From the NCBI GenBank assembly GCA_044227325.1, contig JBGAFI010000002.1:124001-188000 (forward strand): a stretch of 64,000 nucleotides of DNA, in the 5' to 3' direction. The notes beneath the pieces were generated by a model. That model was not told the origin of the DNA. It made no database searches and worked only from the letters and a program-made list of their open reading frames with translations. The translations under genes and the position numbers were made by a program. Source of the stretch: PFJX01 sp044227325 (lineage in GTDB: Bacteria; Pseudomonadota; Gammaproteobacteria; Burkholderiales; Thiobacillaceae). This document shows positions 49,749 to 57,787 of this stretch, one piece after another. How positions within the stretch are numbered: position 1 is the first letter of the stretch; each line of letters starts with the position of its first letter.

Positions 49749-50381
49749 CTAGCGCGCCGGCAGCAAGCCTTGCGCGGCCAGGTATTCGATGACCTGGGCC
49801 GCCGCTTCCTGGGGCGTGATGCGGTCGTTGTGGATGACCAGTTCCGGGGATGCGGGCGGCTCATAGGGATCGTCGATGCCGGTGAAGCCGATGCCCTTGC
49901 CTTCCGCGACCGCCGCGCGGGCCTTCTTGTAAAGGCCTTTCGGGTCGCGGGTTTCGCATACCTCGATGGGCACATCCACCAGGATTTCGATGAAGCGCAG
50001 GCCGCTGTCCTGGTGGATTTTCCGGGCCAGGTCGCGGTCCTTGCGGTAGGGGCTGATGAAACTGGTCAGGGCGATGACGCCGGTGTCGGCGAACAGGCGC
50101 GCCACCTCGCCGATGCGGCGGATGTTCTCCTCCCGGTCGGCGGCGGAAAAACCCAGATTCTTGTTGAGGCCGTGGCGGATGTTGTCGCCGTCCAGCACGT
50201 AGGTCAGGTGGCCCATCGCCACCAGGGCGTGTTCCAGGGTGAAGGCGATGGTGCTTTTGCCCGAGCCGCTCAATCCGGTGAACCAGAGCGTGGCGCCTTT
50301 CTGGCCCAGGAGGTTTTCGCGGTCCTCCCGTTTGACGTGGCCTTCGTGCCAGGTGATGTTGGTCGCGCGGATTTCGGTCAT
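49749..50381 (-). CDS. cysC: Adenylylsulfate (APS) kinase
   Basis: CysC phosphorylates adenosine 5'-phosphosulfate to PAPS with ATP, for sulfate assimilation or sulfonation. The 210-residue protein has Walker A TGLSGSGKST, the DGDNIRHGLNKNLGFS motif, REENIRRIGEVARLFADTG, SFISPYRKDRD, and a lid region GLYKKARAA. The start at 50381 was set by CAGGAG eight bases upstream; an upstream ATG at 50402 lacks one. It stands alone without cysD/cysN. PAPS might also feed polysaccharide sulfation, which is inference. Confidence 0.95.
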   Translation of the reverse strand: MTEIRATNITWHEGHVKREDRENLLGQKGATLWFTGLSGSGKSTIAFTLEHALVAMGHLTYVLDGDNIRHGLNKNLGFSAADREENIRRIGEVARLFADTGVIALTSFISPYRKDRDLARKIHQDSGLRFIEILVDVPIEVCETRDPKGLYKKARAAVAEGKGIGFTGIDDPYEPPASPELVIHNDRITPQEAAAQVIEYLAAQGLLPAR

Positions 50382-50539
50382 TTCGGGTACTCCTGGTTCC
50401 ATGGTTGAGGATCGGATGTCTGCGGATTTCGCCGGGCGCGCGCGCTGCGCATGCGCCAAGCCCCACTTTATCGGCCGCCCGCATCGCTCCCTTGAGCGGG
50501 GGAGAAGAAAACCCGCGTCGATCAGGCGATAATCCCGCC

Positions 50540-51427
50540 ATGACCCAACCCCATGCCCAATGGCCCGCCTGGCTGGAAACGCCGGACGGCCGTCCGGTCC
50601 CCGTCCGCGCCACCTGCACCTTCGGCCGCGCGGTGGAATGCGACGTGGTCATCGCCGATCCCAGGATTTCCCGCCACCACAGCATGATCCAGCGGCAGGG
50701 CGAGGGCGAGTACTGGCTGGTGGACATGGGCAGCAGCAACGGCACCTATCTGGACGGCCGCCGCCTGACCCAGGCCACCCGCCTTGTGGACGGCAACCGC
50801 ATCCGCCTGGGCGGCGAGGAATACCGTTTCCGTCTCGCGCTGGCGGACGCCGGGCGCGTCGACCCGAAATCCGTCGGCGAAACCACCATGGAAGGCACCA
50901 TGTTCGACGTGCGCCCCGTGCAGTGCTGGCTGCTGGTGGCGGACATCATCGGTTCCACCCACTTGGTCAGCACCCTGCCGCCTGGCGAACTGCCCATCTT
51001 GACGGGGCGCTGGGTGAAGGCCTGCCGCAAGCACATCGAGGCGGCCGGCGGCCGCATCAACCAGTTCATGGGCGACGGCTTCTTCGCCTACTGGCGCGAC
51101 GAGCCGGGCAAGGAGGCCGCCATCGCCGGCTGCGTGCGCGCCCTGCGCGAGCTTCAGGCCAGCACGGCGCCCGCGTTCCGCTTCGTCCTGCACCTGGCGC
51201 CGGTGGTGTTCGGCGGTGTCGCCATCGGCGAGGAGGAGCGCATCTCCGGCGGCGAGGTTCACTTCGTGTTCCGCATGGAAAAGCTGGCCGGCCAGCTTTC
51301 CACCCTCTGCGTGTTCAGCGCGTCCGCCGGCGAGCGGCTGCAAGCCCTGGTGCCCCTGCGCGACCTGGGCCTGCACAGCCTGCACGGCTTCGAGACCCGC
51401 TACCCGTTTCTCGCGCCGGCGGATTGA
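50540..51427 (+). CDS. FHA-class III nucleotide cyclase fusion
   Basis: A 295-residue cytosolic protein with an FHA domain (residues ~25-100: CTFGRAVECDVVIADPRISRHHSMI, then DMGSSNGTYLDGRRL, all key residues intact) joined to a class III cyclase domain (~130-290: CWLLVADIIGSTHLVSTL, GRINQFMGDGFFAYW with both metal Asp). It should bind a phosphothreonine partner and make cAMP or cGMP. The dimer-interface region is shorter than in many cyclases, so activity is likely but not certain. It comes before two reductase genes on the same strand, but the 31-base gap and function make operon membership uncertain. Confidence 0.85.
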   Translation: MTQPHAQWPAWLETPDGRPVPVRATCTFGRAVECDVVIADPRISRHHSMIQRQGEGEYWLVDMGSSNGTYLDGRRLTQATRLVDGNRIRLGGEEYRFRLALADAGRVDPKSVGETTMEGTMFDVRPVQCWLLVADIIGSTHLVSTLPPGELPILTGRWVKACRKHIEAAGGRINQFMGDGFFAYWRDEPGKEAAIAGCVRALRELQASTAPAFRFVLHLAPVVFGGVAIGEEERISGGEVHFVFRMEKLAGQLSTLCVFSASAGERLQALVPLRDLGLHSLHGFETRYPFLAPAD

Positions 51428-51458
51428 CCCGGCCCCGTTCGTCCCCCAAGAGGTTTAC

Positions 51459-52340
51459 ATGACAGCGCTCGGTTTCATCGGCCTCGGCACCATGGGCCAA
51501 CCCATGGCCCTCAACCTGCTCAAGGCCGGCCATTCCCTCACCGTGTTCGCCCGCGACTATGCCCGCGCCGAGCCCCTGGTCCGGCTCGGCGCCCATGCCG
51601 CCGTATCGCCCAAGGGGGTGGCCGAACTGGCCGACATCGTCTTCGTCAACGTCGCCGACGACGCGGCGGTGGAAGCCGTGCTGTTCGGCGCCGACGGCGT
51701 GGTGGACGGCATCGGCCAGGACGGCATCGTCGTCGACATGGGCACCACCTCGCCCGCCGCGACCCGCGATTTCGCCGCCCGCCTCGCGCGCCAGGGCGCG
51801 ATCCTGCTGGACGCGCCGGTGTCCGGCGGCGAGGCGGGGGCGAAGACGGCCACCCTGTCCATCATGGCCGGAGGCCCGGAACCGGCATTCCGGAAGGCGC
51901 TGCCCCTGTTCCAGTCGATGGGGGAAAACATCGTCCACGTGGGCGAATCCGGTGCCGGACAGGTGGCCAAGGCCTGCAACCAGATCGTCGTCTCCGCCAC
52001 CCTGATGGGGGTGGCCGAAGCCCTGGATTTCGCCGCGCGCGAAGGCGTCGACGCGGCCAAGGCGCGCCAGGCCCTGCTGGGCGGCTCCGCCTACAGCCGC
52101 ATCCTGGAGTTCCACGGCCAGCGCATGCTGGAGCGGGCCTTCGCGCCCGGCTTCAAGGCGCGCCTGCACCAGAAGGATCTCGCCATCGTCCTGGATGAAG
52201 CACGGCGCCTGGGACTGGCCCTGCCCGCCACGGCGCTGGCCGGCCAGCTCATGAACGCCCTGGTGGGCAAGGGCGGCGGCGAGATGGACTCCTCCGCCCT
52301 GATCGAGGTCATCGAACAGCTCAACGGGGGCCGGTCGTGA
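51459..52340 (+). CDS. Tartronate semialdehyde reductase-like (GlxR/HIBADH family)
   Basis: A 293-residue beta-hydroxyacid dehydrogenase: GFIGLGTMGQPMALNLLKAG (NAD(P) site), DMGTTSPAATRDFA, DAPVSGGEAGAKTATLSIMAGG, the catalytic Lys in GQVAKACNQIVV, and a C-terminal FKARLHQKDLAIVLDEA. It reduces tartronate semialdehyde to glycerate or a similar substrate. The start at 51459 follows AAGAGGTTTAC. Its stop overlaps the next gene (GTGA), so both enzymes act together, probably in glycerate/glyoxylate metabolism. Confidence 0.88.
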   Translation: MTALGFIGLGTMGQPMALNLLKAGHSLTVFARDYARAEPLVRLGAHAAVSPKGVAELADIVFVNVADDAAVEAVLFGADGVVDGIGQDGIVVDMGTTSPAATRDFAARLARQGAILLDAPVSGGEAGAKTATLSIMAGGPEPAFRKALPLFQSMGENIVHVGESGAGQVAKACNQIVVSATLMGVAEALDFAAREGVDAAKARQALLGGSAYSRILEFHGQRMLERAFAPGFKARLHQKDLAIVLDEARRLGLALPATALAGQLMNALVGKGGGEMDSSALIEVIEQLNGGRS

Positions 52341-53287
52341 AGGAATACATCGTCTTCCTGGACCGGGACACCCTGATCGCCGAACTGCGTATCCCCGGCT
52401 TCGACCACGTCTGGGTGGAGCATCCGGAAACGCCGCCGGAGGAGGTGGCCGACAAGCTCTGGCGCGCCACCGTTGCCATCACCAACAAGGCGCCCATCAC
52501 CCGCGCGGTGCTGGACGCGTGTCCCAAGCTGCGCCTGATCGCGGTCGCGGCCACCGGCGTCAACAACGTGGACCTGGAGGCCTGCAGGGAAAAGGCCGTC
52601 GCCGTGTGCAACATCCGGGGCTACGCCGAACACACGGTGCCGGAGCACGTGTTCATGCTGCTGCTGGCCCTGCGCCGCAACCTGCTGGCCTGGCGGCAAA
52701 CCCTGCGCGCGGGCGCCTGGCAGAAGGCGCACGGTTTCTGCCTGTTCGACCACGAGATGCACGATCTGCATGGTTCTACCCTGGGCCTGGTCGGTCACGG
52801 CAGCGTCGGCGCCGGGGTGGAAGCCCTGGCCCGCGCCTTTGGCATGGAGGTGCTGATCGCCGAGCACAAGGGGGCGGCGGAAATCCGGCCCGGCCGCGTC
52901 GCCTTCGACGAGGTGCTGGCCCGGGCCGACCAGATCAGCCTGCACGCGCCCCTGACCGAGGCGACCCGGGGACTGGTATCCACCCGCGAGTTCGGGCTGA
53001 TGAAGAAGTCCGCCGTCCTCATCAACACCGCCCGGGGCGGCGTGGTGGACGAGGCGGCCCTGATCGCCGCGCTGAAGACGCGGCGCATCGCCGGCGCCGG
53101 CTGCGACGTGCTGTCGGTGGAACCCCCCGTCGAAGGCAACCCGCTGCTCGACCTGGACCTGCCCAATTTACTGCTCACGCCCCACATCGCCTGGTCCAGC
53201 CGGGAGGCCATGCAAGCCCTGGCGGACCAGTTGCTGGACAACATCGAGGCGTTTGTCCGGGGCGAGGCGCGCAACCGGGTGATCTAG
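52337..53287 (+). CDS. D-2-hydroxyacid dehydrogenase (hydroxypyruvate reductase-like)
   Basis: A 316-residue NAD-dependent dehydrogenase: VAATGVNNVDLEAC, IRGYAEHTVPEHVFMLLLAL, the dinucleotide motif LGLVGHGSVGAGVE, the catalytic Arg/Glu/His in INTARGGVVDEAAL, GCDVLSVEPP and LTPHIAWSS. It starts with GTG, overlapping the previous stop by four bases. With its partner it forms a two-enzyme set for tartronate semialdehyde, hydroxypyruvate and glycerate. Similar to HprA. Confidence 0.9.
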   Translation: MKEYIVFLDRDTLIAELRIPGFDHVWVEHPETPPEEVADKLWRATVAITNKAPITRAVLDACPKLRLIAVAATGVNNVDLEACREKAVAVCNIRGYAEHTVPEHVFMLLLALRRNLLAWRQTLRAGAWQKAHGFCLFDHEMHDLHGSTLGLVGHGSVGAGVEALARAFGMEVLIAEHKGAAEIRPGRVAFDEVLARADQISLHAPLTEATRGLVSTREFGLMKKSAVLINTARGGVVDEAALIAALKTRRIAGAGCDVLSVEPPVEGNPLLDLDLPNLLLTPHIAWSSREAMQALADQLLDNIEAFVRGEARNRVI

Positions 53288-53449
53288 CGGGCCGTGGCGG
53301 AAGCTGGCGGGAGGGACCTGCGCTCGTCCCTCTAGGGTTCTTGCCCGCAAATATTATTTGACAATATTTGTCGGTTTTTCTTACGGATGCCCGGGGAGAC
53401 ATCCCCGGATTTGACGCAAGTGTTTGATTCTTTTATGCAGGAATGAGCA

Positions 53450-53463
53450 GGACGGTTTCTTGC
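53450..53463 (+). promoter_or_regulatory. Sigma-54 (-24/-12) promoter of second PEP-CTERM gene
   Basis: GGACGGTTTCTTGC has GG and GC separated by ten bases, with TTGCT at the -12 side. It lies 35 bases before the TTG start at 53499, close to the 38 bases seen at the first PEP-CTERM gene. Confidence 0.55.
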
Positions 53464-53498
53464 TTAACACCCGGATCGCGAAAACGCAGGAGGCAGGC

Positions 53499-54179
53499 TT
53501 GGACGCAAACCCGAACGCTCCATTGGTCGTCCCCGTCCTCGCCGGCCGGGCGAGGCGTGTCTATCTGAGTTGTGCTCTGGCCCTGGCCGCGATATCCGCC
53601 CAGGGCGCCGCCCATGCCGCCACCCAGTCCCTCACCGGCAGCTTCACACAGGACGACGAGCGAGCCAGCATCGCATTCATCGTCGCCATGGATGGGGAGG
53701 TCGTCTTGCAGACCTGGTCCTTCGGCGGCGGCATCAATGCCGCCGGCGCTTCGGTCGCGGCGGGCGGCTTCGCGCCCGTGCTCTCGATCTTCACGGCCGA
53801 CGGGGATCTGATTGGCCTTGCCCAGGCGGGCGTGGCCGATTGCGGCGCATGCAACACGGACGCGGCCACCGGTTTCCGCTGGGACGTTGCCTGGAGCGCC
53901 ACCCTGAGCGCGGGCGACTATCTTGCCGTGCTGACCCAGGACGACAACTCGCCATTCGGCCCCGCGCTGAGCGACGGGTTCACGCGCGACGGCCAGGACG
54001 ATTTCACCGGTCCGAATTTCCTTGGCGCCGACGGCGCTTTCATCCTGGTGGACGCCTCACAGCGGGACGGTCACTGGGCGCTGGACCTCACGACGCCGGT
54101 GCCCGAGCCCGAGACCTGGGCCATGCTGCTGGCTGGCGTCGGCCTGTTGGCCCTGCGCGCCGCCGTGAAGCCGGCCTGA
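53499..54179 (+). CDS. PEP-CTERM sorting-domain protein (DVUA0089-like)
   Basis: The 226-residue product has a signal peptide (VYLSCALALAAISAQGAAHA), a body in the pattern of the DVUA0089 family (LTGSFTQDDERASIAFIVAMDGEVVLQTWSFGGG) and the sorting tail VPEPETWAMLLAGVGLLALRAAVKPA. The tail lacks the usual run of arginines. The start was set at TTG 53499 because a perfect AGGAGG lies five bases before it and a sigma-54 promoter just upstream; the frame stays open to 53424 but would include the promoter. A 10-bp minisatellite follows the stop. Confidence 0.75.
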   Translation: MDANPNAPLVVPVLAGRARRVYLSCALALAAISAQGAAHAATQSLTGSFTQDDERASIAFIVAMDGEVVLQTWSFGGGINAAGASVAAGGFAPVLSIFTADGDLIGLAQAGVADCGACNTDAATGFRWDVAWSATLSAGDYLAVLTQDDNSPFGPALSDGFTRDGQDDFTGPNFLGADGAFILVDASQRDGHWALDLTTPVPEPETWAMLLAGVGLLALRAAVKPA

Positions 54180-54180
54180 A

Positions 54181-54255
54181 CAACCCCGAACGACCCCGAA
54201 CGACCCCGAACGACCCCGAACGACCCCGAACGACCCCGAACGACCCCGAACGACC
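54181..54255. repeat. 10-bp tandem repeat (minisatellite)
   Basis: The unit CGACCCCGAA is repeated six times perfectly at 54191-54250. One copy with a single mismatch (CAACCCCGAA) precedes it and half a copy follows. It starts just after the stop codon of the PEP-CTERM gene. Confidence 0.95.
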
Positions 54256-54260
54256 ATAAC

Positions 54261-54282
54261 GGAGCCGGATGTGTCCGGCTCC
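54261..54282. terminator. Perfect hairpin after minisatellite
   Basis: GGAGCCGGA (54261-54269) pairs perfectly with TCCGGCTCC (54274-54282) over a four-base loop. No T run follows, so it may be a weak terminator or a stabilising hairpin between the PEP-CTERM gene and the next gene. Confidence 0.45.
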
Positions 54283-54313
54283 ATCACAGCGCGTGCTTGA
54301 GAGGAGATGAACC

Positions 54314-55468
54314 ATGCCCACCCATCGTTTCCGTGCTTTGTGTTCCGCCTTGCTCGGCTTCGGCATCCTGGCGCCATCCGGCGCCCATGCCCTGGAAATG
54401 GCGTTGACCGACGACGCCTACCTTTCCGCCACCAGCCCGGCGAGCAATTACGGCACGCTGCCCAACCTGAGCGTGGGTTCCGGCGGCCCGGCGCTGCTTC
54501 GCTTCGATCTCGGCGCCCTGCCGGCCGACATCCCGTCGCAGCAAGTCGCCAAGGCCACGTTGCGGGTCTGGGTCAACAAGGTGGGCGTTCCGGGCGAAGT
54601 GGACATCGCCCAGGCCATCTCGAACTGGTCCGAACGGACCGTCACACAAAACACCGCGCCGGCGATCCACGTCCCCGCGGCCAGCGCGGTCGTGACCCTG
54701 GCCGGTCAATGGGTGAGCGTGGACGTGACCGAGACCGTGAAGCAGTGGCTGGATTACCCCGCGAGCAATTTCGGCCTAGCCATCGCCCCCTCCGCGGCCA
54801 GTCCCGCCACCACCCTGTTCCTGGACAGCAAGGAGAACACCGGGACCAGCCATCCGGCGCGCTTGGAGATCGCCCTCGCGGGGCCGCGTGGAGAAACCGG
54901 CCCGATGGGCCTGCAAGGCCCCAAAGGCGATCCCGGTCCCCAGGGCGCGAACGGCGCGCCCGGCGCGACGGGGGCGACAGGCGCCACCGGGGCCACCGGG
55001 GCCATGGGGCCGCAGGGCGAAACGGGCCCCCAGGGCACCACCGGCGCCGCGGGGCCCAGTGGCGTGGTTGCCATCGCTTCCTGGAACGGCCAGAGCACAG
55101 CGGTCACCGTGACCAATACCGCTTATACGTTCGTTGGGCCGACGAGCGTCGTCGCCACCACCGCGTCGGGACAACGCGTCACCACGTCCGGCTCGCTCAC
55201 CTTCGCGCCATCCGCGACCACCACCCTGCGTGTGGACATCTGCTACCGCTTGAACAGCGGAACAGTGCTGAACAGTCCGGGGGTGGGCTACAAGGTCGTG
55301 CCGACCACAGCCGGCGTGCGCCAATTGGTCAGTCTCGCGAACAGTTTCGTGCCGGGCGCGGGGACGTGGCTGGTCGGTCCCTGTGTGCGCCAGAATGGCA
55401 GTGCCTTGAGCTTGACCGTGACCACCGACGATTGGAGTACCGGCTGGGCGATGGTCACCAACGAATAG
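54314..55468 (+). CDS. DNRLRE-domain protein with collagen-like repeat
   Basis: The 384-residue protein has a signal peptide (LCSALLGFGILAPSGAHA), then a DNRLRE-type beta domain (~28-188: DAYLSATSPASNYGTLPNLSVGSGGPALLRFDL, WSERTVTQNTAP). A collagen-like Gly-X-Y run follows (residues 190-250, about 20 triplets, mixed GAT, GPQ and GET), then a C-terminal beta region (~250-384). It is a cell-surface or matrix protein. GAGGAGA lies before the ATG. It lies downstream of the minisatellite and probably shares the PEP-CTERM promoter, but no PEP signal is present in it. Confidence 0.82.
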   Translation: MPTHRFRALCSALLGFGILAPSGAHALEMALTDDAYLSATSPASNYGTLPNLSVGSGGPALLRFDLGALPADIPSQQVAKATLRVWVNKVGVPGEVDIAQAISNWSERTVTQNTAPAIHVPAASAVVTLAGQWVSVDVTETVKQWLDYPASNFGLAIAPSAASPATTLFLDSKENTGTSHPARLEIALAGPRGETGPMGLQGPKGDPGPQGANGAPGATGATGATGATGAMGPQGETGPQGTTGAAGPSGVVAIASWNGQSTAVTVTNTAYTFVGPTSVVATTASGQRVTTSGSLTFAPSATTTLRVDICYRLNSGTVLNSPGVGYKVVPTTAGVRQLVSLANSFVPGAGTWLVGPCVRQNGSALSLTVTTDDWSTGWAMVTNE

Positions 55469-55794
55469 CGCGTCTTCGGCGGCCGGCGAAATGCCGTGAA
55501 GTCTGCGCGGATGCGCGTCGTCCGGGAGCGTGACCGGGGCGCCGGGGCACGCCCGGCCACAGCGCGTTTCGCGCACCCCCGTCCCGGTCGGATGCCCGCG
55601 AGCCCTCGCTCACACCGCCCGCAGTGGCGCGGACGGCAGCTTGGCTGAGCCTTTCGGACTATTTTTCCCGCGTTCCGCTGTCGCATGGGCTTCATCAACG
55701 CTCCCGACACTCCCCCGCTGCCGCCCAAGGCGCGGGGAGCATCCCGTTCCCGCTCCAAGGTGGCGCGTTTTCAACCATCCATCGGGAATTCCAC
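55469..55794. other. Gene-free stretch before GDPD gene
   Basis: GC-rich with no convincing coding frame, tandem repeat or terminator. No GG-N10-GC promoter is found at the spacing seen for the two PEP-CTERM genes. Confidence 0.4.
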
Positions 55795-56841
55795 ATGCAA
55801 AACAACTTCCGTCGCCATGCCCTGGGCCTGAGCCTGTTCCTGGCCTTCGCCGCGCCTCTCGCCGCCCAGGCCGATACCCTCAACACCCTGAACGGCGCCG
55901 CGCCCATCGTCATCGCCCATCGCGGCGCCAGCGGTTACCTGCCCGAACACACCCTGGCCGGCTACGAGCTGGCCGTCAAGCTGGGCGCCGACTTCATCGA
56001 GCCCGATCTGCAACTGACCAAGGACGGCTATCTGGTCGCCATGCACGACACCACCCTGAACCGGACCACCAACGTGGCCGACGTTCTCGGCACGCGCAAC
56101 GGCGGCTACAAGGTATCCGACTACACCCTGGCCGAGATCAAGAAACTGACGGTGAAGCCCACCGGCACCGGCTCGACTTCCTACCCCGGCTTCACCCCCA
56201 GCTACGCCGACGCCTTCCGCGTGCCCACCTTCGACGAGGTGATCCAGCTCGCCCAGGCCCAGTCGGCCCTGGTCGGCCGCACCGTCGGCATCTACCCGGA
56301 AGCCAAGATTTCCGATCCGCTGATGGAGGACAAGATCCTGTCCACCCTGTCCGCCTACGGCTACGGCAACAGCAGCGACAAGGTGTTCATCCAGTCCTTC
56401 AGCCTGGACACCCTGAAGAGCATCCGCCAGAAGCAGGAAGCCCTGGGCATGGACATCCAGGAAGTGTTCCTGGGCAACTCCGCCTCCGCCAGCTTCGCCG
56501 ACCTGGCCCTGTACGTGAACGGCATCGGCCCGTCCATCAGCGCCGGCGGCGCCAACGCGGTGAACGAGGCGTACATCGACGCGGCCCACGCCGCCGGCCT
56601 GCTGGTGCACGGCTACACCTTCTCCAAGTCCGACCCGGTTGCCGCCGCGGATCAGTACGCCCTGTATTTCGGCTGGGGCATGGACGGCGTGTTCAGCAAC
56701 TACACCGACCTGGCGGTCGCTTCCCGCGACGCCCTGGTGGCCTCGGTCCCCGAGCCGGAGTCCGCCGCCGCGCCGGCAAGGCCTGATCCCTCCAGCCGCG
56801 CCGCCCGCGCCCGAAACGGCGCGGCGCCGGCGCGCGGCTAG
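55795..56841 (+). CDS. Glycerophosphodiester phosphodiesterase with decayed PEP-CTERM
   Basis: A 348-residue secreted GDPD-family enzyme. After a signal peptide (LGLSLFLAFAAPLAAQA) come PIVIAHRGASGYLPEHTLAGYELAV (catalytic His and Glu), LGADFIEPDLQLTKDGYLVAMHDTTLNRTT (metal ligands and second His) and a C-terminal barrel ending MDGVFSNYTDLAV. It hydrolyses glycerophosphodiesters to sn-glycerol-3-phosphate. The end reads SVPEPESAAAPARPDPSSRAARARNG: the PEP motif stands but the hydrophobic helix is lost. A one-base shift near 56782 would restore AGL and an ARRRRA cluster. The tail overlaps the convergent gene by four bases. Confidence 0.85.
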   Translation: MQNNFRRHALGLSLFLAFAAPLAAQADTLNTLNGAAPIVIAHRGASGYLPEHTLAGYELAVKLGADFIEPDLQLTKDGYLVAMHDTTLNRTTNVADVLGTRNGGYKVSDYTLAEIKKLTVKPTGTGSTSYPGFTPSYADAFRVPTFDEVIQLAQAQSALVGRTVGIYPEAKISDPLMEDKILSTLSAYGYGNSSDKVFIQSFSLDTLKSIRQKQEALGMDIQEVFLGNSASASFADLALYVNGIGPSISAGGANAVNEAYIDAAHAAGLLVHGYTFSKSDPVAAADQYALYFGWGMDGVFSNYTDLAVASRDALVASVPEPESAAAPARPDPSSRAARARNGAAPARG

Positions 56842-57119
56842 AGCACGCCGCGCGCTATCTCGTGCAGATAGAGGAAATCGGGCGCTTTGACACCGGCCTC
56901 GCGCCGGATTTCTACCAGCTCCGGCGACTCGAAGAAGTGCCGGGCATCGTCCAGAGAAGACCATTCCGAGAAGTGGACGATGTGGTTCGCGTCGCTGTCA
57001 CGGCGCAGAAGCTGGTAGCTAATTTCCCCGGCGCGCTTCCTGATCTCCGCCGCCTGATCGAACACCGTTTTCCAGGCGGGGTAGGTCTCGACTTCATGAA
57101 TGATCAGGACGAAGGGCAT
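56838..57119 (-). CDS. Small dimeric alpha/beta-barrel (ABM-like) protein
   Basis: A 93-residue protein with the ABM-fold pattern FVLIIHEVETYPAWKTVFDQAAEIRKRAGE, SDANHIVHFSEWSSLDDARHFFESPELVEIRREAGV, as in antibiotic-biosynthesis monooxygenase-like and cyclase-like proteins. No catalytic residue can be assigned. It is convergent with the phosphodiesterase gene, four bases overlapping. The ATG has no strong ribosome site. Confidence 0.65.
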   Translation of the reverse strand: MPFVLIIHEVETYPAWKTVFDQAAEIRKRAGEISYQLLRRDSDANHIVHFSEWSSLDDARHFFESPELVEIRREAGVKAPDFLYLHEIARGVL

Positions 57120-57200
57120 GAGAGCGCCTTGTAGGCAAGTGAGGAAAGTGGCGGAGTGACCTACTAGGGCAGCTTGCAGGGTGGGCTGTTCGGTGCCATT

Positions 57201-57698
57201 TCATGCGAACCTGTCGGCTAGCCGCGGATATAACTCATAGACCTTGTCTTCGTCCCATGCGTGGCCAAGCGGTTCATGTGGATGGGGAATTCCGTGAATG
57301 ACGACTGATCCCACAGCGGCTTTGATGCCATCGGTCACGGCATACTGATAGCCCTCGTAAAACCATGCGTCCTCGTCGAAGTCTTCAGAAGCCAATGACT
57401 CTGGATCTGAGAGTGCGCTCTCAAATGCGGTGCGGCCGCGAGAAATGAGTGAGGCCCGAAAATCAGAAAATATGTCGTCGCCGCAGCCGCCGTTGATGAC
57501 ATATGCGGCGCCCCACAATGGCCACGAATAGGCACGATCCATCATTGAATCAAACAGAGCCGAAAACGCTCTCGCATCATCTTTGGGTAGCTTGGCGAGT
57601 GCTGCTCTAATCGACTCGCACTTCTCATCCATATCGCCGTTAGATTGATCGTTCGCAGCGCCCACGATCTCCCAAAATTTCGATTCATCCATCGGCAT
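57201..57698 (-). CDS. DUF4240-family protein
   Basis: A 165-residue cytosolic, acidic protein. SKFWEIVGAANDQSNGD, the LPKDDARAFSALFDSMMDRAYSWPLWGAAYVINGGCGDDIFSDFRASLISRGR block and ALSDPESLA are typical of the DUF4240 family, often encoded singly or near toxin-immunity loci. Function unknown. The alternative start is Met3. Codon use is more AT-rich than the surrounding genes. A 17-bp stem-loop precedes it. Confidence 0.8.
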   Translation of the reverse strand: MPMDESKFWEIVGAANDQSNGDMDEKCESIRAALAKLPKDDARAFSALFDSMMDRAYSWPLWGAAYVINGGCGDDIFSDFRASLISRGRTAFESALSDPESLASEDFDEDAWFYEGYQYAVTDGIKAAVGSVVIHGIPHPHEPLGHAWDEDKVYELYPRLADRFA

Positions 57699-57727
57699 TT
57701 CCTTGATTGCACAGAACGTGGAGCTAA

Positions 57728-57768
57728 CCGATGACTTACAGCAAACAATGCTTGCTGTAAGTCATCGG
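57728..57768. repeat. 17-bp perfect inverted repeat
   Basis: CCGATGACTTACAGCAA (57728-57744) and its exact complement (57752-57768) surround a seven-base loop, ACAATGC. It lies between two minus-strand genes, 29 bases before the DUF4240 start. No T run follows on either strand, so it is not a standard terminator; a protein-binding site or RNA structure is possible. Confidence 0.9.
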
Positions 57769-57787
57769 AGTTGTGTTGAACGCAGAG

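Noticed and set aside
53360..53372. GACAATATTTGTC before the second PEP-CTERM gene as an activator site
   Set aside because: It is palindromic, but the half-sites are in the opposite order from the palindrome at 4297 (GACA..TGTC rather than TGTC..GACA), so I do not claim the same protein binds.
54181..54255. Tandem repeat considered as a CRISPR array
   Set aside because: The copies directly abut with no spacers and the unit is only 10 bp. No cas genes are present. No CRISPR-like array was seen elsewhere.
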